Shown here one piece after another: positions 1-7,173 of a stretch of DNA of 18,100 bases. Below the pieces are notes generated by a model. That model made no database searches. It was not told the origin of the DNA and saw only the letters and a program-made list of their open reading frames with translations. Location of the stretch: the NCBI GenBank assembly GCA_020719105.1, contig DYQV01000018.1, positions 1 to 18,100 of the forward strand, in the 5' to 3' direction. The DNA comes from Rikenella microfusus. Lineage in GTDB: Bacteria; Bacteroidota; Bacteroidia; Bacteroidales; SZUA-534. The first letter of the stretch is position 1; every line of letters begins with the position of its first letter. The translations under genes were made by a program, and so were the position numbers.

Positions 1-49
1 TTGAGGTGTAGCTTAATCGTCAGGATTATTAATGAATAATCCGGGTTAG
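1..49. repeat. Left copy of a perfect 49-base direct repeat with a hairpin
   Basis: These 49 bases recur without a mismatch at 18043-18091; the identity stops at base 50 (a here, c at 18092). The copy holds a perfect 8-bp stem, 23-30 with 35-42, around a 4-base loop, and this stem can be lengthened by pairing 14-18 with 44-48 across a GTCA bulge. Bases 5-13 equal the 3' arm of another hairpin seen whole at the right end (18047-18055), so the 5' arm probably lies just before base 1. It resembles REP-type palindromic intergenic repeats. No transposase gene is next to it. Confidence 0.9.
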
Positions 50-451
50 AAATATGACAATTTTGCAATAGGGGAGAGCCTTTTTCCATAGTAGATGAAA
101 GGTTGATTGATTTAATCATTAAAAATGGTTGATTAATAAGGTTCAGAAAAGCAATCTTCAAAGCTGTTTTTGCAATTTTGGCTATATAGGTTTATGCCTA
201 ATTAACTGTTTATGCATTGAACTTATAGAATTTTTGTGCTTAATAGAAATCAGCAAAATCACTTTGTAACTTATTTTCATATAAGTGTCTAACTTTTAAA
301 ACTCCAAAATGCTCTACCTGCAAGTTTGCTTACTAAACAGTAGTAGGGAAATATAATTCGCAGTAAAATATTTAATTAAATAAAAATTATTATTTTTACC
401 ACTGTTCATAGTAGCAAATCTGCTGTAAACTTAACAAATGGATATTACTGT
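50..451. other. Intergenic region upstream of the ten-gene operon, no gene seen
   Basis: About 400 AT-rich bases with no convincing reading frame or RNA gene. The promoter of the following operon should be here. One weak candidate for the Bacteroidota pattern (TTTG, then TAnnTTTG) is TTTG at 233-236 with TCACTTTG at 259-266, spaced 22 bases; the second box has one mismatch, and this would imply a long untranslated leader. An 8-base direct repeat, GGTTGATT, occurs at 101-108 and 127-134, with an inverted TTAATCA at 112-118 between them. I cannot assign a role to either. Confidence 0.45.
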
Positions 452-1294
452 ATGGTAACAAATGAAGATGTCCTTCGTTTTATTGCAACAATCAGAATGT
501 CTTCTACCTATGATTTTACTGATTATTCTGATCGGTCATTCAAGCGTAGGATAGAGAAGCTTTTGGTTGATAATCATTTGGACATTAATCAGTTATCGTT
601 AAAAGTAAGCAAAGACAAGGATTTTCTTGAAAGAGTAGTTCGAGATATTACGGTTAATACCACCGAGTTATTTCGGGATCCGGAAATGTGGACAACTCTT
701 AAATACCAGATTTTGCCCAAGTTAAAAAAGAATAAATCTATCTTCATTTGGCATGCCGGATGCAGCAGCGGGCAAGAGATTTATTCCATGCTTATTCTTC
801 TGACAGAGTTGGGAATGTTTGAACAGGCAAAAGTATTTGCCAGTGATATTAATTCAGAAATGCTTGAAACGGCTAAGAACGGACAATATAAATATCGGTT
901 TAATTTGGGTTATTTTGATAACTTTGATAAAGTGATTAAGGAGAACCCTTATAATTACGAAGAGCCAATAGTTGTTGACTATGAAAAATACTTTGACATT
1001 GATAAAGTGAAGGATACGATTACAATGAAACAGTTTTTAAGAGAAAAGGCGGTTTATAGAAAGCATGATTTAGTTAAAGATGGGAATATTTTTTATTCTA
1101 AATTCGATATTATTTTTTGTAGAAACGTCATCATTTATTTTAATAATAAATTACAAAACAAAGTTATAGAACTCTTTAGTAATAGCTTATACCGCGACGG
1201 TCATCTGATTTTAGGCGCTCATGAAAGCATATTGGGTTCGGTAGCCAATAATTTTGATAAGACAAAAGGTTTTTATAAAAAGAAACAATTTTAA
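452..1294 (+). CDS. cheR: CheR-type protein-glutamate O-methyltransferase
   Basis: A 280-residue cytoplasmic enzyme of the CheR family, which moves a methyl group from S-adenosylmethionine to glutamate side chains of chemoreceptor-like helices. Residues 1-75 match the CheR N-terminal helical domain and end in NTTELFRDP (69-77), with Arg75 at the place of the conserved active-site arginine. The SAM site is AGCSSGQE (102-109), where the usual first Glu is Gln108. The acidic residue of motif II is Asp132 in SDIN. CRNVIIYF (223-230) keeps the tyrosine (Tyr229) that corresponds to Tyr235 of Salmonella CheR. All key residues are therefore present and activity is expected. It is first in a tight operon, 14 bases before a degenerate paralogue. 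No chemoreceptor or CheA gene is nearby, so the substrate is unknown and classical chemotaxis is not indicated. No strong ribosome binding site marks the ATG, as is common in Bacteroidota. Confidence 0.9.
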   Translation: MVTNEDVLRFIATIRMSSTYDFTDYSDRSFKRRIEKLLVDNHLDINQLSLKVSKDKDFLERVVRDITVNTTELFRDPEMWTTLKYQILPKLKKNKSIFIWHAGCSSGQEIYSMLILLTELGMFEQAKVFASDINSEMLETAKNGQYKYRFNLGYFDNFDKVIKENPYNYEEPIVVDYEKYFDIDKVKDTITMKQFLREKAVYRKHDLVKDGNIFYSKFDIIFCRNVIIYFNNKLQNKVIELFSNSLYRDGHLILGAHESILGSVANNFDKTKGFYKKKQF

Positions 1295-1308
1295 CATATA
1301 GTAATAGA

Positions 1309-2136
1309 ATGATTGATAACTTAGGTATAGTGGACACAAAAAAAATTATAGCCGCGATTCACGAATCGTATGGGTTAGATTTGAGTGACTATACTCTAAG
1401 CATACTTAAACGGCGTTTTGCCCATGTTATGTCTTTTTATAACATTGGTTTGGTAGATGAATTTGTAAGCCATATAAAGCGAAATAATATTGAATATGAA
1501 GATTTTTTGGATCAGTTAATGATTGATACTACTGAAATTTTTCGAGATCCATCGCTTTGGAGGGAATTGCGTGAAAAATATCTTCCTGAAATAGCTCATT
1601 CATCTGGTTCAAAGATATGGTTAGCTGGTGAATCTTCAGGCGATGAATTGTTTTCATTAATGGTGGTAATGTCAGAATTAGGATTATCAAAAAATATTAG
1701 AATTGCGGCTTCTTGTCCTTCCAAAAATCGTTTAAAAAGAATAAAAACGGGATATGGTTATGATTTGAAGAAAATGGAAATTGGAGAAGCTAATTATACA
1801 AGGCTTTCGGGAAAATTTGAGTTTAACAGATTTTATAAAATGGATGGCAACTTTGCCCTAATGAATCCAGAACTTTTAGACGATGTTGAATTTGACAATA
1901 CAAATATTTCACAAGAAAAGGTAAATAAGAGCTATCGCATGATATTATTCCGAAACATGATGATTCAATATAACCTTCCTTTATATGAGAAAGTGGCCAG
2001 GAAATTAATTGATAACCTTGTGGTAGGTGGATATTTGATTTTAGGAAATATGGAATCATTGGAATACTCAGAGATAGGAAAGAAAATGCAATTGGTTAAT
2101 GAAGCTGAAAAAATATACCGAAAAAGGATTGATTGA
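1309..2136 (+). CDS. Degenerate CheR-like protein, possibly inactive
   Basis: A 275-residue paralogue of the preceding CheR. The fold landmarks are kept: DTTEIFRDP (73-81) with Arg79, the glycine-rich AGESSGDE (106-113) and LFRNMMIQY (213-221). Several residues expected in an active enzyme are changed. The motif II aspartate (Asp132 in the upstream protein) aligns with Ser135 in AASCPS. The cysteine of the glycine-rich loop is Glu108. The tyrosine matching Salmonella Tyr235 is Gln220. It may bind SAM poorly or not at all and could act as a regulatory partner, for example as a heterodimer with the active CheR. The frame is intact and its stop codon overlaps the start of the cheB-like gene by one base, so it is translated and is not decaying debris. 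An active enzyme with altered chemistry cannot be excluded from sequence alone. Confidence 0.8.
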   Translation: MIDNLGIVDTKKIIAAIHESYGLDLSDYTLSILKRRFAHVMSFYNIGLVDEFVSHIKRNNIEYEDFLDQLMIDTTEIFRDPSLWRELREKYLPEIAHSSGSKIWLAGESSGDELFSLMVVMSELGLSKNIRIAASCPSKNRLKRIKTGYGYDLKKMEIGEANYTRLSGKFEFNRFYKMDGNFALMNPELLDDVEFDNTNISQEKVNKSYRMILFRNMMIQYNLPLYEKVARKLIDNLVVGGYLILGNMESLEYSEIGKKMQLVNEAEKIYRKRID

Positions 2137-2699
2137 TGTCAGATTATAAAGCAGTAATTATAGGAGGTTCAGCCGGAAGTTTTCAGGTGGTAACAAGAAT
2201 TGTTTCTTCGTTACCTGCCAATTATCCGTTGTCTGTAATTTTATGCTTGCATCGTTTAAAGCATATTAGGTCCGGATTTGTTGAGGCTCTTTCAATTAAA
2301 GCAGCAATGCCAATAGTTGAGCCTATGGATAAAGAGCCTATTAAAACAGGTAAAATTTATTTGGCACCAGCAAACTACCATTTATATGTAGAGTTGGGTA
2401 ATAAATTTGCACTTTCAACTGAAGATGCCGTAAATCATAGTAGGCCTTCCATTGATTTGTCGTTTTTTTCAGCGGCTTATAATTATAAAAAAAAGTTGGT
2501 GGGAATTGTTTTAAGTGGGGCTAATAAAGATGGTGCCTTAGGATTAAAAAGTGTTAAAGAAAACGGAGGGTTAACTATCGTTCAGGATCCTAATGAATGC
2601 CAGGTACCCACTATGACCCTGGCTTGCATGAATGCAACCAATGTGGATCATGTTTATAGTACACAGCGGATAATTGATTTTTTATTAACCCTTGAATAG
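2136..2699 (+). CDS. cheB: Stand-alone CheB-type methylesterase domain
   Basis: A 187-residue protein that covers only the catalytic domain of CheB, the enzyme that removes methyl groups from, or deamidates, receptor glutamyl/glutaminyl side chains. The catalytic triad is visible: Ser12 in IGGSAGS, His39 in LCLHR and Asp132 in LSGANKDGA, with spacing close to that of Salmonella CheB (Ser164, His190, Asp286). RPSIDLSFFSAA is the usual family motif. The N-terminal receiver domain of typical CheB is missing, so it is not controlled by CheA phosphorylation in the usual way. The ATG at 2136 overlaps the TGA of the previous gene by one base and is preferred over an in-frame TTG one codon earlier. 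Translation is probably coupled to the upstream degenerate CheR. Together with the active CheR it could make a reversible methylation pair. Confidence 0.87.
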   Translation: MSDYKAVIIGGSAGSFQVVTRIVSSLPANYPLSVILCLHRLKHIRSGFVEALSIKAAMPIVEPMDKEPIKTGKIYLAPANYHLYVELGNKFALSTEDAVNHSRPSIDLSFFSAAYNYKKKLVGIVLSGANKDGALGLKSVKENGGLTIVQDPNECQVPTMTLACMNATNVDHVYSTQRIIDFLLTLE

Positions 2700-2708
2700 G
2701 AAGCATTA

Positions 2709-3479
2709 ATGGAAGAGCTATTAAAATATAGAAAAAGAATTATCACAAACTTTGTTTTTCTGCTGATATTGAGCGTTATTTCTGTATTTCTTGTTTTGTG
2801 GGCAGCAAAATTTATTTTTGGACAAGGAGCTGCTATTTTGCTTCTTTCATTGTTCCTGATTCAAGTGCCTTTAATCTTGGGTTTGGGTTTTAATAGCTTC
2901 CGGGTTATCAATATTTTTTTGGAAATAGAAGAGAAACGTAGGACAATTAGAACGGATGAAATTGAAGAATTGGAAAAAGAAGTTGAAGTTAAAGCAAAAG
3001 AAGCCGATGATCTTTCATTTAATTTAAATCGGTTAAATGATGATTTAGGAAAGTATTCTGATTGGGAATCTTTTGGAAGTGCATTATTAATTGGATTAAG
3101 TAAGCAAATTGAAATTGTTGTTGGCATGGTTTATCGATACGATTTTGATGAAAAAAAATATTTTCCTGTGGCCAATTACGCCTATTATTCTGATGTGCCT
3201 CCGTCAGAATTTAGAGAAGGGGATGGATTATCGGGTCAAGTGGTAAAAGATAAAAAAGCAATGTTTATTAACGAATTACCTGAAGGCTATGTAAAAGTTA
3301 TGAGTGGATTGGGTTCACATAAGCCTAGGTTCTTAGCAATTATTCCCTTTATTGACGATCAACAGGTGGTGGGAGTAATTGAATTAGCGACTTTCAAACC
3401 AATAGAACGTGGATTATCGCATAAATCAAATGAAATTGCTGAATTTATTGGAAAAAAAGCAGTAACAATAACTCTGTAA
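2709..3479 (+). CDS. Membrane-anchored GAF-domain protein
   Basis: A 256-residue protein with two predicted membrane helices (about 12-34 and 40-62), a charged coiled coil rich in Glu and Lys (about 72-115) and a C-terminal GAF domain (about 120-256) facing the cytoplasm. There is no catalytic domain after the GAF. The GAF closely resembles that of the next gene: both share the order (F..GxGLxGQ)-(INELPEGYV or REIPNDYV)-(SGxLG.KKP-like)-(VxPxI.DQ)-(GV.E.A). They look like products of duplication and could form a mixed dimer through coiled coil and GAF. The ligand is unknown. A TAGGAA sequence just upstream of the ATG may serve as a ribosome binding site. The gap to the preceding gene is nine bases. 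Confidence 0.8.
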   Translation: MEELLKYRKRIITNFVFLLILSVISVFLVLWAAKFIFGQGAAILLLSLFLIQVPLILGLGFNSFRVINIFLEIEEKRRTIRTDEIEELEKEVEVKAKEADDLSFNLNRLNDDLGKYSDWESFGSALLIGLSKQIEIVVGMVYRYDFDEKKYFPVANYAYYSDVPPSEFREGDGLSGQVVKDKKAMFINELPEGYVKVMSGLGSHKPRFLAIIPFIDDQQVVGVIELATFKPIERGLSHKSNEIAEFIGKKAVTITL

Positions 3480-3495
3480 TTGTAATTAAGAATAG

Positions 3496-6120
3496 ATGAC
3501 CTATATTTTTGATAAAATAGCCGCCTTTTTAGTTTTTAAATATAAAGACAGGGTAACCTATACGCCAGGATTTTTGGTACTGGGATTCCTTTTTCCAGTT
3601 TTCACATGGATAATTGGATTTTTATCTTCCGATTACCAAGTTTCTTTTTCAGGCTTATGGGAAATGCATATTAATGCTCCAGTTTATCTTGTTGTTGATT
3701 TGGCACCTATTATTTTGGGGGTGTTAGGCTATATTCTCACCGTTTCATACCATGAAACAACTGCAGATTTAAAAGATATTATTGAAGAAAAAGATAATAT
3801 AATTAATACCAATGCCCGATTTGCAAAGAAAATTGGCGAAGGGGATCTTTCTGCTATAAATGAAGATAGCGACGAAAACGATATATTGGGCCATTCATTG
3901 ATGATTATGCGTGAAAATTTGGCACGAACCAATGAAAACGAACGTCAACAAAATTGGATAGCTAAAGGCAAAGATGTAATATCTGACATTCTTAGGATGC
4001 ACAATGATTTAGAAGAACTGTCGTATAAAACATTGGTGGAGTTAATTAAATATATTGATGTATTGCAAGGAGCATTTTATTTGTACGTTGAAGAGGAAAA
4101 CAAACTGGTGAATACTGCCAATTTTGCATATAACAGGCGCAAATTTTTAAAGCAGGAATTTTATTTGGGTGAAGGTTTGGTTGGACAGTGCGCATTTGAA
4201 ATGGCTACAATTTTTAGACGTGAAATACCCAACGATTATGTATCTATTTCATCAGGAATTTTAGGTGATAAAAAACCAACTACCTTATTATTAGTTCCAT
4301 TAATTACTGATCAAAAGCTTCAAGGGGTAATGGAATTTGCATCACTCGAAAAAGATATTGATGAATTATCCATTCGATTTCTTGAGGAGCTTAGCGATAT
4401 TATTGCACGGACCATTTTCAACCTAAAGGTCAATACCCGAACAGAAAAGCTTTTACATGATGCTCAGGAAATGACTAATGAACTTCAGGAGAATGAAGAG
4501 GAACTGCGTCAGAATGCTGAGGAAATGAGGGCAACTCATGAAGAACTTGAAAAAACGAATGCAAATCTTGAAACGCAAATCCGGGAAGTTGAAAATGCCC
4601 AAAAGCGTTTGCATTCATTATTAGAGAATGCTTCGGAGATTATTTCCATTTACGATGAAGATATGAAATTGAAGTACATTAGTCCTTCAGTTCATAGCAT
4701 TTTTGGATATACTGTTGATGAAATGATGGAAGGCAAAGATTTAGATCGATTGACGGCTAAAGGGGTTAAGGAATTTACTGAGATTTTTGTTACGCTCATT
4801 GAAAATCCGGGTCAATCTAAATCGATTCAATATACCTACATGCGAAAAGACGGCCAAAAGATTTTTATTGAATCAACAGGTCGTAACTTATTGGACGACC
4901 AAGCGATAGATGGTATAATAATAAATTCTCAGGATATAACCGAACGAAAAAGAGCGGAGAAAGAAGAACGGATGAAAAGTAAAATGCAATCACTTTCTGA
5001 AAATTCGCCGGATATGATATTGCGTTTGAGTCCTTCAGGCCAGTTTTTTTATGCCAACCCCATTGTTAAAATTTTCACAGGTGTTGATAACAACGATATT
5101 ATTAAAAGGAATTTAAGTGATGTTAATTTTAACAAAGAAATAAAAGTCTTTTTTACTGAATCAATTCATAAAGTTAAATCATCGCAGCAAAAAACAAATA
5201 CTGAAACCACTTTTCCTACTAACTTTGGAAATCGGATTATGCAAGTAAATGCCATTCCAGAATTTAGTGATGATAAAGATTTAGAAACCATATTATTTGT
5301 TGCCCATGATATCACTGAACAGAAGAAAATAGAGCAAGAGATTAAAGAGAAAAACCATGCAGTACGCGAAAGTATCAATTACGCCCAGAGAATTCAAACT
5401 TCAATACTTCCAAATACCCGGTTTATACAAGAATTTTTACCTAATTCATTCTTGCTTTATAAACCTCGTGATGTGGTTAGTGGCGATTTTCCTTGGTTTT
5501 TTAAAAAGGGGGATGATATTTTTATTGCTGCCGTTGATTGCACTGGTCACGGAGTACCAGGAGCATTACTTTCCTTTATAGGATATTTTATTTTAAATAA
5601 TGTGGTTGACCATTATAATAATATAAATGCAGGACAAATATTAGATAAATTGCATGAAGGAGTAAGAAAAACTCTGAAGCAGGATAGAATTGACTCTGAG
5701 GCACGCGATGGAATGGATATTGCACTTTGTAAAATCAATTTGTCGAATCAATTGTTAGAATATGCAGGAGCACATAGGCCACTTTATTTGTTTAGGAACG
5801 GAGAGTTGGTGGAATTTAAAGGCGATAGAAAAGCAATTGGTGGAATTCCATTTGGCAAAAAGCAGGAAACTGACTTTGAAAATCATATAATAAATATTGA
5901 AAATGGCGATCGGGTATTTTTCTTTTCCGATGGATTCCCTGATCAAGTGGGAGGTGAAACTGGAAAGAAATATCAAGCCAGTAGAATTCGGGAACTAATT
6001 GTAAATAATCCAGATTTAAAAATCAATGATTACGAAAAGTTCTTTTTAACGGATTTTGAAAATTGGAAAGGCGATTTCAAACAAATTGATGATGTTTTGT
6101 TAATAGGTATAGAATTTTAA
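3496..6120 (+). CDS. HAMP-GAF-PAS-PAS-PP2C (SpoIIE-type) membrane phosphatase
   Basis: An 874-residue sensor phosphatase. Membrane helices at about 26-44 and 61-83 flank a very short loop, so sensing is probably mainly cytoplasmic or within the membrane. Then follow a HAMP-like segment (85-145, with GEGDLSAI), a GAF domain (about 158-310), a Glu/Gln-rich coiled coil (about 316-372), two PAS domains (about 372-484 and 497-608, ending in DITERK and DITEQK) and a PP2C domain (about 625-874). The PP2C metal ligands are present: Asp664 in SGDF, Asp681 in VDCTGHG, Asp741 in RDGMD, Asp812 in SDGF and Asp866 in QIDD. It should remove phosphate from Ser/Thr of a partner. The SiaB-type kinase and DUF1987 genes that follow make the DUF1987 protein its probable substrate, as for Pseudomonas SiaA. 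The coiled coil contains AEEMRAT (341-347), which resembles half of a chemoreceptor methylation site. Confidence 0.9.
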   Translation: MTYIFDKIAAFLVFKYKDRVTYTPGFLVLGFLFPVFTWIIGFLSSDYQVSFSGLWEMHINAPVYLVVDLAPIILGVLGYILTVSYHETTADLKDIIEEKDNIINTNARFAKKIGEGDLSAINEDSDENDILGHSLMIMRENLARTNENERQQNWIAKGKDVISDILRMHNDLEELSYKTLVELIKYIDVLQGAFYLYVEEENKLVNTANFAYNRRKFLKQEFYLGEGLVGQCAFEMATIFRREIPNDYVSISSGILGDKKPTTLLLVPLITDQKLQGVMEFASLEKDIDELSIRFLEELSDIIARTIFNLKVNTRTEKLLHDAQEMTNELQENEEELRQNAEEMRATHEELEKTNANLETQIREVENAQKRLHSLLENASEIISIYDEDMKLKYISPSVHSIFGYTVDEMMEGKDLDRLTAKGVKEFTEIFVTLIENPGQSKSIQYTYMRKDGQKIFIESTGRNLLDDQAIDGIIINSQDITERKRAEKEERMKSKMQSLSENSPDMILRLSPSGQFFYANPIVKIFTGVDNNDIIKRNLSDVNFNKEIKVFFTESIHKVKSSQQKTNTETTFPTNFGNRIMQVNAIPEFSDDKDLETILFVAHDITEQKKIEQEIKEKNHAVRESINYAQRIQTSILPNTRFIQEFLPNSFLLYKPRDVVSGDFPWFFKKGDDIFIAAVDCTGHGVPGALLSFIGYFILNNVVDHYNNINAGQILDKLHEGVRKTLKQDRIDSEARDGMDIALCKINLSNQLLEYAGAHRPLYLFRNGELVEFKGDRKAIGGIPFGKKQETDFENHIINIENGDRVFFFSDGFPDQVGGETGKKYQASRIRELIVNNPDLKINDYEKFFLTDFENWKGDFKQIDDVLLIGIEF

Positions 6121-6138
6121 TTATTAAATTAGCCAATT

Positions 6139-6723
6139 ATGGATGGGAAAGGTACCGATATAAAAGAATTTCTGGAATTTATATACAGCTTTTATAAATC
6201 CATGAAAGAACACCATGTGCAGTTAGTATATGAGGGTGAAATCACTCATCAGATTACAAAAGCATTCACCTCGCTTACTGAAACAAATATGGAGTTGGGA
6301 GAAGAATCACAATCTACTCAGAAAAAGGTGTTCCATGTAATGGTTGAATGTCTGCAGAATGTTGGCAAACATGCGGAGTATATGGAGAATACCGAAATTC
6401 ATCGAGATGGGCGCGGCATTTTTTTGTTGTGTAAAAATGAGCATGAATATACCATTACTACTGGAAATATGGTTAATAAGAGCAAATTTTCTGAAATGAC
6501 TGAGGGATTAGAAAAAATAAATAGTCTTGATAAAGAAGGGCTTAAACAGCTTTACAAACAGCAAATCAAAGAAGGGAGACTTTCAAACAAAGGTGGAGCT
6601 GGATTAGGATTTATTGATATTGCAAAAAAGACAGGAAATCCGTTAATTTATAACTTTTTACCGATTAACGATGACTACTTATTTTTTGTGTTAACTAGTG
6701 TAATTTCGAGATATAACGATTAA
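6139..6723 (+). CDS. SiaB-family Ser/Thr protein kinase (DUF6272)
   Basis: A 194-residue soluble protein with a GHKL-type ATP-binding fold. The N-box helix is ECLQNVGKHAE (70-80), with Glu70 and Asn74 where Mg-ATP is normally held; TTGN (107-110) takes the place of the usual DNG-type G1 box; GGAGLGF (152-158) is the second glycine box. Length and motifs fit the SiaB family, whose Pseudomonas member phosphorylates SiaC. It sits between the PP2C phosphatase (18 bases upstream) and the DUF1987 gene (19 bases downstream), the order expected for a phosphatase-kinase-substrate switch. The alternative reading as an anti-sigma kinase of the RsbW type is less likely because the neighbouring substrate is DUF1987 and not a STAS protein. 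Confidence 0.85.
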   Translation: MDGKGTDIKEFLEFIYSFYKSMKEHHVQLVYEGEITHQITKAFTSLTETNMELGEESQSTQKKVFHVMVECLQNVGKHAEYMENTEIHRDGRGIFLLCKNEHEYTITTGNMVNKSKFSEMTEGLEKINSLDKEGLKQLYKQQIKEGRLSNKGGAGLGFIDIAKKTGNPLIYNFLPINDDYLFFVLTSVISRYND

Positions 6724-6742
6724 TTTATAATAAATTTGAATT

Positions 6743-7126
6743 ATGGAGGTAATTAAAATAGTTGGAACCGATGACACACCAAGTGTTACCTTAGATGTGG
6801 CAAATGAGATATTTGAAGTATCAGGTCGATCATTGCCCGAGGATGTAGCGGCCTTTTATGAGCCTATCCTTGATTGGATAGAAAGATATTCTGAAGAAGC
6901 TTCAGGAAAAACAGTGTTTAATTTCAAGCTGGTGTATTTCAATACGGCATCTTCAAAAATGTTACTTGATATTCTTTTAAAGCTGGAAGAAATGTACGAA
7001 TCGGGTAAAGAGGTGTTAGTTCGCTGGCATTTTCCTGACGATGATGAAGACATGCAGGAGGCTGGCGAAGAGTATGCTGACATAGTGGAGGTGCCTTTTG
7101 AACAGATCAGTTATTCCATGGATTAG
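6743..7126 (+). CDS. SiaC-family phosphoprotein (DUF1987)
   Basis: A 127-residue acidic protein of the DUF1987 family, which has a STAS-like fold and serves as the switch protein in SiaABC systems. YFNTASSKML (65-74) is the family signature. Its threonine is residue 68, the same number as the threonine phosphorylated in Pseudomonas aeruginosa SiaC, so Thr68 is the probable phosphosite. It should be phosphorylated by the SiaB-type kinase encoded just upstream and dephosphorylated by the PP2C protein. In Pseudomonas unphosphorylated SiaC activates the diguanylate cyclase SiaD. No GGDEF protein is encoded here, so the target must be elsewhere or different; the following ABC-type protein is a candidate by position. 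The C-terminal third is unusually rich in Asp and Glu. Confidence 0.88.
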   Translation: MEVIKIVGTDDTPSVTLDVANEIFEVSGRSLPEDVAAFYEPILDWIERYSEEASGKTVFNFKLVYFNTASSKMLLDILLKLEEMYESGKEVLVRWHFPDDDEDMQEAGEEYADIVEVPFEQISYSMD

Positions 7127-7173
7127 GCTGTTTAATCTCAATGCTGGGTAACAATTTAAAATAATCCTTTAGG

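Noticed and set aside
101..135. Small palindrome and direct repeat in the leader region as an operator
   Set aside because: The arms are only seven or eight AT-rich bases and far from the first gene; chance is a sufficient explanation.
452..2699. A classical chemotaxis gene cluster
   Set aside because: There is no chemoreceptor, CheA, CheW or CheY, and CheB lacks a receiver domain. The neighbours are phosphatase and transporter genes.
2133..2699. TTG start one codon before the ATG of the CheB-like gene
   Set aside because: The ATG at 2136 gives a natural one-base overlap with the previous TGA, and a TTG start adds only one methionine.
5755..5976. Open frames on the opposite strand or in other frames inside the large genes (also 1823-2059, 2861-3127, 3729-3932, 5166-5378, 5357-5581, 6856-7083, 10712-10918, 13443-13646, 14241-14453, 15626-15856, 16808-17005 and 17471-17698)
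   Set aside because: Each lies within a well-supported gene, is short, and its translation has low-complexity, family-free composition typical of frame shadows.
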